Counted from the stretch's first letter, positions 23,887-33,767 are shown. The stretch is 64,000 nucleotides of DNA from Coralloluteibacterium stylophorae (GCF_018122625.2 NZ_JAGQFT020000006.1:124001-188000), one strand, 5' to 3'. Program-made: numbers and translations. Notes: generated from the sequence alone by a model not told the origin.

Positions 23887-25157
23887 CGGTCGATCTCCCC
23901 GAAGACGATGTCGTAGGTGCCGATCATGGCGACCACGTCGGACAGCATGTGCCCCTTCACGATCGCGTCCATCGACGACAGGTGCGAGAAGCCGGGCGCG
24001 CGCAGCTTCACGCGGAACGGCTTGTTGGCGCCGTCGGAGACCAGGTAGCAGCCGAACTCGCCCTTGGGCGCCTCGACCGCCTGGTAGGTCTCGCCCGCGG
24101 GCACGCTGTAGCCCTCGGTGAACAGCTTGAAGTGGTGGATCAGCGCTTCCATGTCGTCCTTCATCTCCTCGCGGGAGGGAGGCGCGACCTTGTAGTTCTT
24201 GACCATGACCGGGCCGGGATTGGCGCGCAGCCAGGCGACGCACTGCTTGATGATCCTGGCCGACTGGCGCATCTCGGCGACGCGTACGAGATAGCGGTCG
24301 TAGCAGTCGCCCTCCACGCCCACGGCGACGTCGAAGTCGACCTCGTCGTACCTGGCGTAGGGCTGAGTCTTGCGCAGGTCCCACTCGATGCCCGAGCCGC
24401 GCAGCATCGGACCGGTCATGCCCCAGGCCAGCGCCTGCTCGGGCGAGACCACGCCGATGCCGACGGTGCGCTGCTTCCAGATGCGGTTGTCGGTGAGCAG
24501 GGTCTCGTACTCGTCGACCCGCTTCGGGAAGTCGTCGGCGAAGGCGTCGAGGAAGTCGAGCATCGAGCCCTCGCGCCAGGCGTTGATGCGCTTGAGCGCC
24601 TTGCCCTTGTGCCAGGGCGACTCCCTGTACTGCGGCATGCGGTCGGGCAGGTCGCGGTAGACGCCGCCCGGGCGGTAGTAGGCCGCGTGCATGCGCGCGC
24701 CGGAGACCGCCTCGTAGCAGTCCATCAGCTCCTCGCGCTCGCGGAACGCGTAGAGCATCACCGCCATGGCGCCGAGGTCGAGCCCGTTGGTGCCCACCCA
24801 CATGAGGTGGTTGAGGATGCGCGTGATCTCGTCGAACAGCGTGCGGATCCACTGCGCCCGCTCCGGCGCCTCGATCCCCATCAGCGCCTCGATCGCACGC
24901 ACGTAGGCGTGCTCGTTGCACATCATCGAGACGTAGTCGAGGCGGTCCATGTAGCCGATCGACTGGTTGAACGGCTTGGACTCCGCGAGCTTCTCGGTAC
25001 CACGGTGCAGCAGGCCGACGTGCGGGTCGGCGCGCATGACGGTCTCGCCGTCCATCTCCAGCACCAGGCGCAGCACGCCGTGGGCGGCCGGATGCTGGGG
25101 ACCGAAGTTCAGCGTGTAGTTGCGGATTTCCTGGGCGTTGACGCTGGGCATGTTCAT
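23883..25157 (-). CDS. nuoD: NADH-quinone oxidoreductase subunit D
   Basis: 424 residues; 49-kDa-type subunit lining the quinone pocket. The conserved [22 protein letters not shown] includes the quinone-interacting histidine; [18 protein letters not shown] and the C-terminal [14 protein letters not shown] are also diagnostic. It is a separate gene from nuoC, unlike the fused nuoCD of E. coli. Start and stop overlap nuoC and nuoE by 4 bp each. The chosen ATG at 25157 precedes an alternative two codons later. Confidence 0.97.
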   Translation of the reverse strand: MNMPSVNAQEIRNYTLNFGPQHPAAHGVLRLVLEMDGETVMRADPHVGLLHRGTEKLAESKPFNQSIGYMDRLDYVSMMCNEHAYVRAIEALMGIEAPERAQWIRTLFDEITRILNHLMWVGTNGLDLGAMAVMLYAFREREELMDCYEAVSGARMHAAYYRPGGVYRDLPDRMPQYRESPWHKGKALKRINAWREGSMLDFLDAFADDFPKRVDEYETLLTDNRIWKQRTVGIGVVSPEQALAWGMTGPMLRGSGIEWDLRKTQPYARYDEVDFDVAVGVEGDCYDRYLVRVAEMRQSARIIKQCVAWLRANPGPVMVKNYKVAPPSREEMKDDMEALIHHFKLFTEGYSVPAGETYQAVEAPKGEFGCYLVSDGANKPFRVKLRAPGFSHLSSMDAIVKGHMLSDVVAMIGTYDIVFGEIDR

Positions 25158-25882
25158 GCGTGGCCGCTCCTGGCGCCGGTCTCGGCCTCGGCCTGGGCCC
25201 AGCGCGAATCCTCGCGCACCACGCGCGGCACGCCGACGCGCGGCTCGATCGAGACGGGTTCGTAGATCACGCGCTTCTTCTCGGCGTCGTAGCGGACCTC
25301 GACGTTGCCGATCAGCGGGAAGTCCTTGCGGAACGGATGGCCGACGAAGCCGTAGTCGGTGAGCAGGCGACGCAGGTCCGGGTGGCCCTCGAAGATCACG
25401 CCGAACAGGTCGAAGGCCTCGCGTTCGAACCAGTTGACGCCCGGCCACACGTCGATGAGCGAAGGCACCACCGGCAGCGTGTTGTCCTGCGCGAAGCAAC
25501 GCACGCGCAGCCGCAGGTTGTTGGACACCGACAGCAGGTGCGCGACCACCGCGAAGCGCCGCTCGGGCCCGGCCGCGGTCGGCCGCTCCTCCCAGCTGAA
25601 GCGCCCCGGCCCGCGCCCTTCGACGCCGCGCGAGAAGCCCTCGGAGGACACGTCGGTGGTGTCCCACTCGGCCTGGCCGTAGGACAGGTAGTCCACGCCG
25701 CACAGGTCCATGAGCTGCTCGAAGCGGAACTCGGGCTCGTCGCGCAGCGAACGTGCGACGTCGATCCAGTCGGCGGCGGCGACCTCGAGGGTCAGCTCGC
25801 CGTGCCGGTCCACGAGGGCAAGCACGCGCGCGCCGAAAAAGGCGCGCAGGCGATCCGGGAATGAGGGGGCTGGCTCGGCCAT
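25154..25882 (-). CDS. nuoC: NADH-quinone oxidoreductase subunit C
   Basis: 242 residues; 30-kDa-type subunit of the hydrophilic arm. Signature [40 protein letters not shown] is nearly invariant in the family. The start [16 protein letters not shown] at 25882 is chosen because the frame further upstream encodes an Arg/Cys-rich stretch that belongs to nuoB sequence in another frame. It is 31 bp after nuoB with a weak ribosome-binding site. Confidence 0.95.
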   Translation of the reverse strand: MAEPAPSFPDRLRAFFGARVLALVDRHGELTLEVAAADWIDVARSLRDEPEFRFEQLMDLCGVDYLSYGQAEWDTTDVSSEGFSRGVEGRGPGRFSWEERPTAAGPERRFAVVAHLLSVSNNLRLRVRCFAQDNTLPVVPSLIDVWPGVNWFEREAFDLFGVIFEGHPDLRRLLTDYGFVGHPFRKDFPLIGNVEVRYDAEKKRVIYEPVSIEPRVGVPRVVREDSRWAQAEAETGARSGHA

Positions 25883-25913
25883 GGGGCGTAGCTGCGAAGC
25901 GGAGAGAGGAGGT

Positions 25914-26468
25914 TCAGCGGGCGATGGTGTTGGTGCGACGGATCTTCTTCTGCAGCTGCAGGATCCCGTACACCAGCGCCTCGGCCGTCGGCGGGCAGCC
26001 CGGCACGTAGACGTCGACCGGCACGACCCGGTCGCAGCCACGCACGACCGAATAGGAATAGTGGTAGTAGCCGCCGCCGTTGGCGCAGCTGCCCATCGAG
26101 ATGACCCACTTCGGGTCGGGCATCTGGTCGTAGACCTTGCGCAGCGCCGGGGCCATCTTGTTGACCAGCGTGCCGGCCACGATCATCACGTCGGACTGGC
26201 GCGGCGACGGACGGAAGATCACGCCGTAGCGGTCCATGTCCAGACGCGCGGCGCCGGCGTGCATCATCTCGACCGCGCAGCAGGCCAGGCCGAAGGTGAC
26301 CGGCCACATCGAGCCCGTGCGCGCCCAGTTCACCAGCGCGTCCACCGAGGTGGTGACGTAGCCGCGCTCCAGCAGCGGATTCTCGCCTTCCGGACGCAGG
26401 ATGTCGTCGACCCGGCCGACCGGCACCGGGTTGTTCATCAGCCGGGAGACGGTATCGCTCACTCCCAT
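25914..26468 (-). CDS. nuoB: NADH-quinone oxidoreductase subunit B
   Basis: 184 residues; carries cluster N2, the last cluster before quinone. Ligand cysteines appear in [21 protein letters not shown] and [11 protein letters not shown]. The preferred start is ATG 26468 ([10 protein letters not shown]), with GGGAG 7 bases upstream, overlapping nuoA by 10 bp. A GTG two codons later would give a GTGA overlap and cannot be excluded. Confidence 0.96.
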   Translation of the reverse strand: MGVSDTVSRLMNNPVPVGRVDDILRPEGENPLLERGYVTTSVDALVNWARTGSMWPVTFGLACCAVEMMHAGAARLDMDRYGVIFRPSPRQSDVMIVAGTLVNKMAPALRKVYDQMPDPKWVISMGSCANGGGYYHYSYSVVRGCDRVVPVDVYVPGCPPTAEALVYGILQLQKKIRRTNTIAR

Positions 26469-26815
26469 TCCAGTGCTCCCTTCTTCCACTCGTAGAGGAA
26501 TCCGATCACCAGCAGCCCCAGGAACAGGCCCATGGCGATCAGCGCCGGGCCGCCGAGCTCGCGGAAGACCGTCGCCCACGGAAACAGGAAGGCGATCTCG
26601 AGATCGAACACGATGAACAGGATGGCGATGAGGTAGTAGCGCACGTCGAACTGCATGCGCGCGTCCTCGAAGGCCTCGAAGCCGCACTCGTAGGGCGAGA
26701 GCTTCTCGCCGTCCGGGCGCCGCGGCCCGAGCAGCCAGCCGATGATCAGCAGGGCCACGCCGACACCGGTGGCCACGATGAGGAACAGAAGGATCGGCAG
26801 GTATTCGGCCAGCAC
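26459..26815 (-). CDS. nuoA: NADH-quinone oxidoreductase subunit A
   Basis: 118 residues with three membrane helices, starting at GTG ([15 protein letters not shown]) preceded by GGGA. The conserved loop [26 protein letters not shown] lies between helices 1 and 2, and the acidic [11 protein letters not shown] in helix 2. First gene of the nuo operon. The 189 bp upstream to the tRNA show no convincing promoter, so nuo may be read through from tRNA-Leu or secG, or use a promoter I do not recognise. Confidence 0.95.
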   Translation of the reverse strand: MLAEYLPILLFLIVATGVGVALLIIGWLLGPRRPDGEKLSPYECGFEAFEDARMQFDVRYYLIAILFIVFDLEIAFLFPWATVFRELGGPALIAMGLFLGLLVIGFLYEWKKGALEWE

Positions 26816-26974
26816 GTCGTTTCCCGTCTTCAGCCCTGCGGGGCAGCCGCCACGCCATCGCAGCGAGAGACGGCGGAGCGTTGTTGCGTCCTGCCGGTTG
26901 GACCCGGCGGGTCGACCGCACGCGGCCGGAGCGTGCCGGCCGCCGCGCGTGGATGCGGGACCCCGCATCGCGGC

Positions 26975-26996
26975 GAATCCCGGCGGACCGGGATTC
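26975..26996 (-). other. Hairpin downstream of tRNA-Leu
   Basis: GAATCCCGG and CCGGGATTC, a 9-bp perfect stem with a 4-base loop, 8 bases beyond the tRNA 3' end. It lacks a U-tract; it could be a 3' processing signal or a leaky terminator controlling read-through into nuoA. Confidence 0.5.
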
Positions 26997-27004
26997 GTCA
27001 GGAA

Positions 27005-27089
27005 TGGTGCCCAAGAGAGGACTCGAACCTCCACGACTTGCGTCGCTACCACCTCAAGGTAGTGCGTCTACCAATTCCGCCACCTGGGC
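27005..27089 (-). tRNA. tRNA-Leu (GAG)
   Basis: 85 nt including encoded CCA (27005-27007). Anticodon stem CTACC/GGTAG with loop TTGAGGT gives anticodon GAG, reading CUC and CUU. Long variable arm GCGACGCAAGTCGT marks a class II tRNA. Acceptor GCCCAGG pairs with CTTGGGC (one G-U). It lies between secG and nuoA, comparable to the secG-leuU arrangement of E. coli. Confidence 0.95.
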
Positions 27090-27098
27090 AAGGTGTTT

Positions 27099-27131
27099 CC
27101 GGATGCGAGCATCCGGAGCCGTGAAATTGTA
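27099..27131 (-). promoter_or_regulatory. Probable tRNA-Leu promoter (-10) and leader hairpin
   Basis: TACAAT on the minus strand at 27126-27131 is a good -10; the -35 region is weak (GACACA at 17-bp spacing). Between the predicted start and the tRNA is an almost perfect palindrome, CCGGATGC/GCATCCGG (27099-27106 and 27109-27116), which would form a hairpin in the 5' precursor. Confidence 0.5.
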
Positions 27132-27220
27132 CCAGCGCCGAATCGAATTGTGTCCTGCAACGCGACCACTTCGACGACATTTTTTCGCGGCTGCGGCGTC
27201 GAAACGCCGCGAAGGGGGAC

Positions 27221-27682
27221 CTACTGCGAACCGTTCTCGTCTTCGCCGGCCTGCGGCGCTGCCGGCGTCGCCTCGTCCGCCGGAGCGGGCACGGCGTCCT
27301 GCGCGGCCGGAGCCGCCGGAACCGTGGCCGGCGCGGGCGTCGTGGCCGCCGGGGCGGCCGGCACCGCGGCATCGCCGACGGGCGCCGCCGGGACGTCGGG
27401 CACCTCGCCCATCACGCCCATGTCCTCGATGGCCGGGGCGGTGCCCTGCGGGTGGGCGGCATACCAGGCCATGCCCAGGCTGATGGCGAAGAACGCCACC
27501 GCCAGCCACTTGGTCGACTTCGACAGGAAGTTGGATGCACCGCGCGCGCCGAACACGGTCGACGAGGCGCCGCCACCGAAGCCGGAACCGGCCGCGGCGC
27601 CGGCGCCGCGCTGCATCAGGATGAGCACGATCATCGCCGCGGAGACGAGGACGTAGAGGATGTTTGCGAAGGTCAGCAGCAT
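27221..27682 (-). CDS. secG: Preprotein translocase subunit SecG
   Basis: 153 residues. The first ~75 are the conserved SecG core: helix 1 (ILYVLVSAAMIVLILMQRGAGAAAGSGFGGG), the SSTVFGARGASNFLSKST loop and helix 2. SecG assists SecYE/SecA-driven export in the inner membrane. The remaining ~75 residues are a Pro/Ala-rich acidic tail ending in EDENGSQ, much longer than in E. coli SecG (110 residues) but usual, as I recall, in this family. It follows tpiA by 9 bp, so the two are co-transcribed. Confidence 0.95.
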   Translation of the reverse strand: MLLTFANILYVLVSAAMIVLILMQRGAGAAAGSGFGGGASSTVFGARGASNFLSKSTKWLAVAFFAISLGMAWYAAHPQGTAPAIEDMGVMGEVPDVPAAPVGDAAVPAAPAATTPAPATVPAAPAAQDAVPAPADEATPAAPQAGEDENGSQ

Positions 27683-27691
27683 GGCGATGGC

Positions 27692-28450
27692 TCAGGCGGC
27701 CGGCGATGCCGCCGCGATGATGGCGATGAAATCGTCGGCGACGAGCGAGGCGCCTCCGATCAGGCCGCCATCGACGTCGGGCTGGGCGAACAGCTCGGCG
27801 GCGTTGGCGGGCTTGACGCTGCCGCCGTACAGGATCGGCAGCGAATCGGCGATCTTAGCACTGCGTCCGGCGACCTCGCCACGGATGAAGGCGTGCACCG
27901 CCTGCACCTGCTCCGGGGTGGCGGTCTTGCCGGTGCCGATCGCCCAGACCGGCTCGTAGGCCACCACCGCATTGGCGAAGGCGTCCGCGCCGGCGAGGTC
28001 GAGGACCGGCACGAGCTGCGAGGCCAGCACCGACTCGGTGCGGTGCGCCTCGCGCTGGTCGAGCGTCTCGCCCAGGCACAGGACCGGCGTCAGCCCCGCC
28101 TCGGCCGCCGCCACGAACTTGCGGGCGACCAGTTCGCTGCTCTCGTGGTGGTACTTGCGCCGCTCGGAATGACCGACCAGCCCGTAGCGTGCGCCGACGT
28201 CGACGAGCATCGAGGCAGAGACCTCGCCGGTGTAGGCGCCTTCCCTGCTGGAGCTGACGTCCTGCGCGCCGAACGCCACCGGCGCACCCTCGAAGTCCTC
28301 GACCAGGTCGCCCAGGTAGGGCAGCGGCGGCAGGACGACGACATCGACGCCCTGCACAGGAAGGCTCGCGACGATTTGACCGACCAGGCCGGTGGCGAAA
28401 TCGCGGCTGCCATGCAGCTTCCAGTTGCCAGCGACGAGCTTGCGGCGCAT
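27692..28450 (-). CDS. tpiA: Triose-phosphate isomerase
   Basis: 252 residues, TIM barrel; interconverts dihydroxyacetone phosphate and glyceraldehyde-3-phosphate in glycolysis/gluconeogenesis. Active-site residues are visible: lysine in GNWKLHG, histidine in VGHSERRKYH, glutamate in AYEPVWAIGTG. The phosphate loop ILYGGSVKPANA is intact. The GNWKLHG box has His where many have Asn. GGGAG lies about 8 bases before the ATG. A TAGACT at 28481-28486 (minus strand) may be the -10 for tpiA-secG; the leader could also fold around CCGGG/CCCGG. Confidence 0.96.
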   Translation of the reverse strand: MRRKLVAGNWKLHGSRDFATGLVGQIVASLPVQGVDVVVLPPLPYLGDLVEDFEGAPVAFGAQDVSSSREGAYTGEVSASMLVDVGARYGLVGHSERRKYHHESSELVARKFVAAAEAGLTPVLCLGETLDQREAHRTESVLASQLVPVLDLAGADAFANAVVAYEPVWAIGTGKTATPEQVQAVHAFIRGEVAGRSAKIADSLPILYGGSVKPANAAELFAQPDVDGGLIGGASLVADDFIAIIAAASPAA

Positions 28451-28527
28451 CCGGGTTCTCCCTGTTCGAAAGAGCCCGGGAGTCTAGCAGCGCCCCCCGT
28501 CACGCTTTCGTGGGCAGCGGCGCCGGC

Positions 28528-28962
28528 TCAGCGGTGGATGATGTCCTCCCGCAGCGGCGGGAGCTGCCGCAGCAGCCGATTCTGCGCGGACACGGACACG
28601 CCCTGGTCGTCCATCGCCGCGACCAGGTCCTCGACCACCGCGTTGAAGGCCGCCGCGTCGATGCCGCGACCGGCGTGGATGACATCCATTGCAACGCCCG
28701 TGTAGGTGCACGGTCCTCCGGCCTCCACGCAGATCTGCTCGGCGAGCTTCTCGCGCAGGCGCATCACGTCGGTGCCGGCGAAGAAGTGGTTGATGCGCGC
28801 GTCCTCGGCGACGTGCCCGAGGAAGCCGTCGACGATGGCCTGGATGCCCTCGCCGCCGCCGAGCTCGGCGTACAGCCCGGGGCGCGGCGGGGCGCTCGCG
28901 CAGGCGGTCAGGGCCAGCGCGGCGCCGATGCCGAGGATCCGGGCGTGGAGAAGCATGCGCAT
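28528..28962 (-). CDS. Lipoprotein group-1 truncated haemoglobin
   Basis: 144 residues. A signal peptide with lipobox LTAC makes Cys21 the lipidation site, so the globin is membrane-anchored and outside the cytoplasm. The rest is a 2-over-2 globin: YAELGGGEGIQAIVDGF (helices A/B), INHFFAGTDV, GGPCTYTG, and the proximal histidine H96 in VIHAGRGI. Group-1 truncated globins bind O2 or NO. An exported, lipidated version is less usual. It is 2 bp after the DUF3034 gene and is the last gene of a four-gene operon. Function inferred only from fold and context. Confidence 0.85.
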   Translation of the reverse strand: MRMLLHARILGIGAALALTACASAPPRPGLYAELGGGEGIQAIVDGFLGHVAEDARINHFFAGTDVMRLREKLAEQICVEAGGPCTYTGVAMDVIHAGRGIDAAAFNAVVEDLVAAMDDQGVSVSAQNRLLRQLPPLREDIIHR

Positions 28963-28964
28963 CG

Positions 28965-29837
28965 TCACTGGCTCAGCTGGATGGAGAGATACCAGCCGTC
29001 CTGGCCGCCCAGCGTGGCGATCTCGCCGAGCCCGGCCCAGGCGGCGATCACCGCCACCCGCTTGTTCGGGAACCAGGCGACGAAGGCGTCGCGCCAGTCG
29101 TTCTCCGCCGCGAAGCCGAGGTTGTCCGGCTTCTGCCGGTACTCCACGCCGACCGCCCAGCGCGGGTTGAGCAGCACCGCCGCGGACCCTTCGAAGACGG
29201 CTGCGTACGCATCGCACCGGTCGCCGCCGAAGCCGAGCAGGCCGGTCTGGTTGGCGCGCGTGGCACGCACGGTCGCATTGAGCAGCAGGTTGCGACCGGC
29301 CGCGGCGCCGAGGAACAGGCGGCTGGCGCTCAGGTAGATGTCGGTGCCGGAATCGTCGACCGCGCCCACTGCCCGCGGAATGTCGAAGTCGCGCTGGCGC
29401 TTGTGCTGGATGCCGAGCGCGAACTGCGGCAGGTCGCCGTACACCAGGTCCCCGGCCAGGCGCAGCTTGGCGCCGAGGACGTCCTGCTCGAACACGCCGT
29501 TCGGCAGGCCGAGCAGGCCCTGCAGGGTCGGCAGGGCGAAGCGCTGGCGCGCCAGGGACAGTTCGACGCGGTTGCGCAGGGTCCAGGCCGCCCCGGTGAC
29601 GCGCAGCGCGTAGTCGCCGGTGTCGATGCGGGTATGGAAGGCGCTGCCGCCGTTCTGGTCCCCGGTGCCGTAGCCGGCGAGCACCGCCCACGGCACGATG
29701 CCGCCGCCGGCGGCGCCCTCGATCTGCATCGCACCACCTGTGGCCAGCAACCGGCCCTGCTCGCCGGCGGCCTGCGCCGGCAGCGCGATGCAGGCCAGCA
29801 GCAACAGCGCGCACACCGCGCGCGGGAACCCGCTCAT
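28965..29837 (-). CDS. DUF3034 family exported protein
   Basis: 290 residues with a signal peptide ending at LPAQA. The mature start [31 protein letters not shown] matches the DUF3034 family as I recall it. The rest is rich in alternating hydrophobic strands ([41 protein letters not shown]) ending in aromatic LSIQLSQ, which suggests an outer-membrane beta-barrel. No biochemical role is known to me. Its start overlaps the stop of the c-di-GMP gene (ATGA), so they are probably coupled. Confidence 0.8.
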   Translation of the reverse strand: MSGFPRAVCALLLLACIALPAQAAGEQGRLLATGGAMQIEGAAGGGIVPWAVLAGYGTGDQNGGSAFHTRIDTGDYALRVTGAAWTLRNRVELSLARQRFALPTLQGLLGLPNGVFEQDVLGAKLRLAGDLVYGDLPQFALGIQHKRQRDFDIPRAVGAVDDSGTDIYLSASRLFLGAAAGRNLLLNATVRATRANQTGLLGFGGDRCDAYAAVFEGSAAVLLNPRWAVGVEYRQKPDNLGFAAENDWRDAFVAWFPNKRVAVIAAWAGLGEIATLGGQDGWYLSIQLSQ

Positions 29838-32176
29838 GTCGTCGTCTCCGTCGCCGCGAACGCGCGACACCACTGTTCGAACGCCGCCGCCGGCAGCGGC
29901 CGGCTGAAGAGATAGCCCTGGGCCATGTCGCAGCGCATCGCGCGCAGCGCCTCGAGTCCCGCCGGCGTCTCCACGCCCTCGGCCACGACCTTCAGGCCCA
30001 TGTTGTGGCCGATCTCGATGGTGGAGCGGACGATGATCGCGTCGTCGCCCGCCTCGCCCAGGCGCATCACGAAGCTCTTGTCGATCTTCAGCTCGTCGAC
30101 CGGCAGGCGCTTGAGCTGGGCCAGCGAGGACTGCCCGGTGCCGAAGTCGTCGATCGCCAGGCGGATGCCGGCCCCGCGCAGGCGGTGCAGGAGCGCGACC
30201 GCGGCATCGACGTCGCGCATCACCGAGGTCTCGGTCACCTCCAGGATCAGGCGCTCGGCGCCCAGGCCGTGGTGCGCCAGGCGCGAGGCGATCCACACCG
30301 GCAGCGAGGCATCGACCAGGTCCACCGCCGACAGGTTCACCGCGACCGCGAGATCGAGCCCGCGATCGCACCACCCGCGCAGCGTCGCCAGCGCCGCGTC
30401 CAGCACGTGGCGGGTGAGGGCGTGGATCAGACCCGACTGCTCGGCGAGCGGGATGAACTCGTCCGGGCCGACCCAGCCATAGGTTCCGCTCGTCCAGCGC
30501 ACCAGCACCTCGGCATGACGCACGCGCCCGCTGGGAATGTCCACCTTGGGCTGGAAGTTCACGGTCAGCTCGTCGCGCGCGATCGCATCGCGCAGCGCGG
30601 CGATCAGGCCCAGCCGGCGCAGGTGCTGTTCGTCGCGGCCGGCGATGTAGACCTCGAGCCCGGAGCGGTCGCGCTTGGCCTCGTGCATGGCGATGTCGGC
30701 ACGCCGCATCAGGCTCGATGGTTCCTGCGCATGCTCGGGATACACCGCCAGCCCCGCGCTCGCGGTCACCGCGACCTCGCTCTCCGGGAGCTCCAGCGGG
30801 GTGTCGAGCGCGTCGAGCAGGCGCTGCGCCCGCGCCATGGCCGCGGCACCGTCGCAGTCGGCCAGCAGGGCCAGGAACTCGTCGCCGTCCAGCCGCGCGA
30901 CGAGATCGCCCGGCATGAGCGCGTCGCCGAGCCGGCGCGCGACCTCGACCAGCACGCCGTCGCCGAAGGCATGACCGAAGGCGTCGTTGATCTCCTTGAA
31001 GCGGTCCAGGTTCAGCACCAGCACCGCGCAGCCGCCCTCCCCCGCCCTCGCCTCGGCGATCAGCCGCTCCAGTTCGGCGCGCGCCCGCACCCGGTTGGCC
31101 AGGCCGGTGAGGCCGTCGTGCTGCGCCTGGTGGAGGATCCGCGCCTCGCGCTGCGCGATCGCCGCCTGCATGCGGTTGAAGCTTCCGGCCAGCGCGGCGA
31201 CCTCGTCGCCTCCGCGCACCTCCACGCTGCGCGAGTAGTCGCCGCCCTCGATGCGCCGGGCGGCGCCGGCGAGGCGGCTGATCGGCCGGGTCACGTTGCG
31301 CCCGATCGCCCCCGCCACCACCAGCGCGATCGCCGCCGCGACCGCCGACAGCAACAGGATGGTCAGCGCCAGGCTGCGGTAGGGAGCGAGTGCGTCGCTG
31401 TGCGAGGCCCGCAGCACGACCTGCACGCCTGGCCCGGTTTCGTCGGCACCCAGTGCGCGCACCACGCCGTCCTGCGTGGTTTCGGGCCCGCGGCCGTCGG
31501 CTTCGCTGCCGAGGCTGCTGGCGTGCAGGCGCGGCGGCGCGTTCGCGTCGGCGACCAGGATACTGGCGTCGAGCCCGGTGATCGCCTGGAACTCGCGGAC
31601 GTAGGCGCTGCCGAAGTCCACTCCGACGACCGCCCAGGCGATGTGCGCCGGCGCCAGCACCGGAACGAGCGCGACCTGGAAGGGACGGCTTCCGATGCGC
31701 ACCACGCCGGTCGCCACCCCGTCCTGCCGCGCACGCTCGACCAGCGGGCGCAGGACCGTCTCGAGCGCGTCGGCGCCGGTGACGTCGAGGCCGGCCCGGA
31801 GGCTGCCGTCGGGCGCGAGCAGCCAGGCCATGTCCGCGTCGATCCGCTGCGCCTGGTTGGCCAGCGCGGAGTCGATCGTCGCCGCGTCGCCGCTGGCGAC
31901 GGCCTGGCGGAAGCCATAGTCGTCGGCGAGAACCTGCACGAAGCCCAGGAGCTGGTCCGCGCGCGCCGCATCGATCTGCAGCCAGACGCGCTCGCCGACC
32001 TCGAGCTGGCGGCCGAGCTGCAGGTCGACGCTGCGGTCGACCGCGAAGCGCACGACGCCGAAGGTGGCCAGCTGGGCCGCGACCACCAGGCCCGCGAGCA
32101 GCGCCAGCAGCTTGCCGTGGAAGCTCAACCGCGGCAGCGCACGGGCCAGCGCGGCGTGGCGCTCAGCGCCGATCAT
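29834..32176 (-). CDS. Membrane Cache-HAMP-GGDEF-EAL protein (c-di-GMP phosphodiesterase likely)
   Basis: 780 residues. TM1 about 22-43, a periplasmic double-Cache-like sensor 44-268, TM2 269-292, HAMP 293-345, GGDEF 350-510, EAL 520-775. The cyclase signature is altered to DGDEF (430-434), so synthesis is doubtful. The EAL domain keeps its catalytic set: E556 (in EVL), N614, E646, D676-D677 (DDFGTG), K697 and E733. I infer a c-di-GMP hydrolase controlled by a periplasmic signal. It overlaps the cupredoxin gene upstream by 14 bp and DUF3034 downstream by 4 bp. Confidence 0.9.
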   Translation of the reverse strand: MIGAERHAALARALPRLSFHGKLLALLAGLVVAAQLATFGVVRFAVDRSVDLQLGRQLEVGERVWLQIDAARADQLLGFVQVLADDYGFRQAVASGDAATIDSALANQAQRIDADMAWLLAPDGSLRAGLDVTGADALETVLRPLVERARQDGVATGVVRIGSRPFQVALVPVLAPAHIAWAVVGVDFGSAYVREFQAITGLDASILVADANAPPRLHASSLGSEADGRGPETTQDGVVRALGADETGPGVQVVLRASHSDALAPYRSLALTILLLSAVAAAIALVVAGAIGRNVTRPISRLAGAARRIEGGDYSRSVEVRGGDEVAALAGSFNRMQAAIAQREARILHQAQHDGLTGLANRVRARAELERLIAEARAGEGGCAVLVLNLDRFKEINDAFGHAFGDGVLVEVARRLGDALMPGDLVARLDGDEFLALLADCDGAAAMARAQRLLDALDTPLELPESEVAVTASAGLAVYPEHAQEPSSLMRRADIAMHEAKRDRSGLEVYIAGRDEQHLRRLGLIAALRDAIARDELTVNFQPKVDIPSGRVRHAEVLVRWTSGTYGWVGPDEFIPLAEQSGLIHALTRHVLDAALATLRGWCDRGLDLAVAVNLSAVDLVDASLPVWIASRLAHHGLGAERLILEVTETSVMRDVDAAVALLHRLRGAGIRLAIDDFGTGQSSLAQLKRLPVDELKIDKSFVMRLGEAGDDAIIVRSTIEIGHNMGLKVVAEGVETPAGLEALRAMRCDMAQGYLFSRPLPAAAFEQWCRAFAATETTT

Positions 32177-32834
32177 TCTTCAGGCTCCGGAAGCGGTCCT
32201 GCAGGGCGCGCAGGCGCGGGTCCTGGATCCGCGGCGGCGGTGGCGGGGCCAGCGCCAGGGAGACCTCGACCGGCTCCACTTGCGTGCCGTCCACGCGCAG
32301 TGGACGTGCGACCGCCTGCCCGCCCTGCAGTCGCTCGTGCCAGGTTTCAAGACGGTAGTCGCCAGCGGGCGCCTTGATCCGCGCCCGGCCGTCCGCGTCG
32401 GTCACCGCGTGGTACGGCGTATCCAGGACCACGATGAACGCCGACATCTGGTCGTGGATGTTGCAGCCCAGGGCGACCACCCCGGCGTCGGGGAAGTGCA
32501 CCGACTTCGGCGGCTGCCCGCTGTAGAGCGGCAGCTCGAAGCGCTTCGCCTCCGAGAACGAGTAAACCTGGTGCAGCACGTTGTCGCTGTTGGGGAAGCG
32601 CACCCGACTGCCGCGGGTCACCGCCAGCACGTGCGGAACGAAGGTGCTGTCGCGCTGGTCGACGACGGCGTCGCCGGGTGCCACTGCGGGCGCGCCGGAG
32701 GCCGGGTGCAGGCTGATCACCGCGTCCGCCAGCGGCTGCGCGTCGTCCGCATCGAGGACCTGGACCTCCAGCTCGGCGGCGGCCGCGGCCGCGGCGAGGA
32801 CGGATGCGATGAAGACAACGACGATGCGCAGCAT
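32163..32834 (-). CDS. Periplasmic cupredoxin-like protein (methylamine-utilization type)
   Basis: 223 residues. A signal peptide (about 1-20, [20 protein letters not shown]) precedes a cupredoxin fold with a complete type-1 copper set: H88 (NVLHQVYS), C124, H127 and M130 (GCNIHDQM). Residues about 140-190 resemble a small carboxypeptidase-regulatory-like beta domain ([23 protein letters not shown]). Homologues are often labelled methylamine utilization protein, but no mau genes are seen here, so that name should not be taken as function. First gene of the operon. The ATG has a weak ribosome-binding site; it is chosen because it gives a clean signal peptide. Confidence 0.82.
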   Translation of the reverse strand: MLRIVVVFIASVLAAAAAAAELEVQVLDADDAQPLADAVISLHPASGAPAVAPGDAVVDQRDSTFVPHVLAVTRGSRVRFPNSDNVLHQVYSFSEAKRFELPLYSGQPPKSVHFPDAGVVALGCNIHDQMSAFIVVLDTPYHAVTDADGRARIKAPAGDYRLETWHERLQGGQAVARPLRVDGTQVEPVEVSLALAPPPPPRIQDPRLRALQDRFRSLKNDRR

Positions 32835-32942
32835 GAGTCCGTGGCGATGACGGCCGTGGCGGCCGGTGTGGCGAGCCGCTAGCTTGGAGCAACGCCCGCG
32901 CCATCGGTCACGCCCGCGCCACTTTTCGGAATCGTCTGAACG

Positions 32943-33746
32943 ATGCAGCCGCCGTCTCCAGCCCCCGTCCTCGTCACCGGCGCCTCCAGCGGCATCGGCG
33001 CTGCGATCGCGCGCGAGTACGCCAGGCGCGGCGTGCCGCTGGTGCTGACCGCGCGGCGCGGGGAGCGCCTGCGGGCGCTGGCCGCGGAACTCGCGCCGCG
33101 GGTGGCCTGCGAGGTGCTGGTCGCCGATCTCGCGCGGCCGGGCGCCGCGGCGCATGTCCACGCTGCTCTCGGCGAACGCGGCATCCGCGTCGGCGGGCTG
33201 GTCAACAACGCCGGCTACGGCGTGCCCGGCGACTACCTCACGCCGTCGTGGGCCCGGCACGCGGACTTCCTGCAGGTGATGGTCACCGCCACCTGCGAAC
33301 TCACCTGGCGCCTGCTGCCGGACATCCGCGCCGGCGGCCAGGGCCGCATCCTCAACGTCGCCTCCTTCGCCGCGCTGGTTCCCGGCGCGGCCGGGCAGAC
33401 GCTCTATGCCGGCGCCAAGAGCTTCCTCGTCCGCTTCAGCGAATCGCTGGCGCTGGAGAACCGTCGCCACGGCGTGCGCGTGTGCGCGCTCTGCCCCGGG
33501 TTCACCCGCTCGGAGTTCCACGACGTCACCGGCACCCGCGCGCTGGTGTCGCAGCTGCCGCGCTGGATGTGGCTGGATGCCGACGCGGTCGCGCGCGCCG
33601 GCGTGGACGGGGTCGAGCGCGGACGCACCGTGGTGGTGCCGGGCCTGCCGTACAAGGCGCTGCGCGCGGCGATCCGGCTGCTGCCGGAAGCCGTGCTGCA
33701 CACGGCGATGGCGCGCGGCTCGCGGCGGATCCGCGACGCCGGCTGA
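32943..33746 (+). CDS. Short-chain dehydrogenase/reductase
   Basis: 267 residues, classical SDR. NAD(P) site TGASSGIG near residue 12, NNAGYG, catalytic serine in NVASFAAL and YAGAK with the catalytic Tyr and Lys. Arginines after the first strand (TARRGERL) suggest NADP(H) preference. Substrate unknown. It is the lone plus-strand gene here, divergent from the cupredoxin operon and convergent with the oxygenase (21 bp between stops). The ribosome-binding site before the ATG is poor. Confidence 0.9.
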   Translation: MQPPSPAPVLVTGASSGIGAAIAREYARRGVPLVLTARRGERLRALAAELAPRVACEVLVADLARPGAAAHVHAALGERGIRVGGLVNNAGYGVPGDYLTPSWARHADFLQVMVTATCELTWRLLPDIRAGGQGRILNVASFAALVPGAAGQTLYAGAKSFLVRFSESLALENRRHGVRVCALCPGFTRSEFHDVTGTRALVSQLPRWMWLDADAVARAGVDGVERGRTVVVPGLPYKALRAAIRLLPEAVLHTAMARGSRRIRDAG

Positions 33747-33767
33747 GGCGGCGTCGCGGACCGGCGG

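Noticed and set aside
32163..32834. True methylamine-utilization (mau) locus
   Set aside because: The name is applied to homologues, but no methylamine dehydrogenase subunits or mau maturation genes are present.
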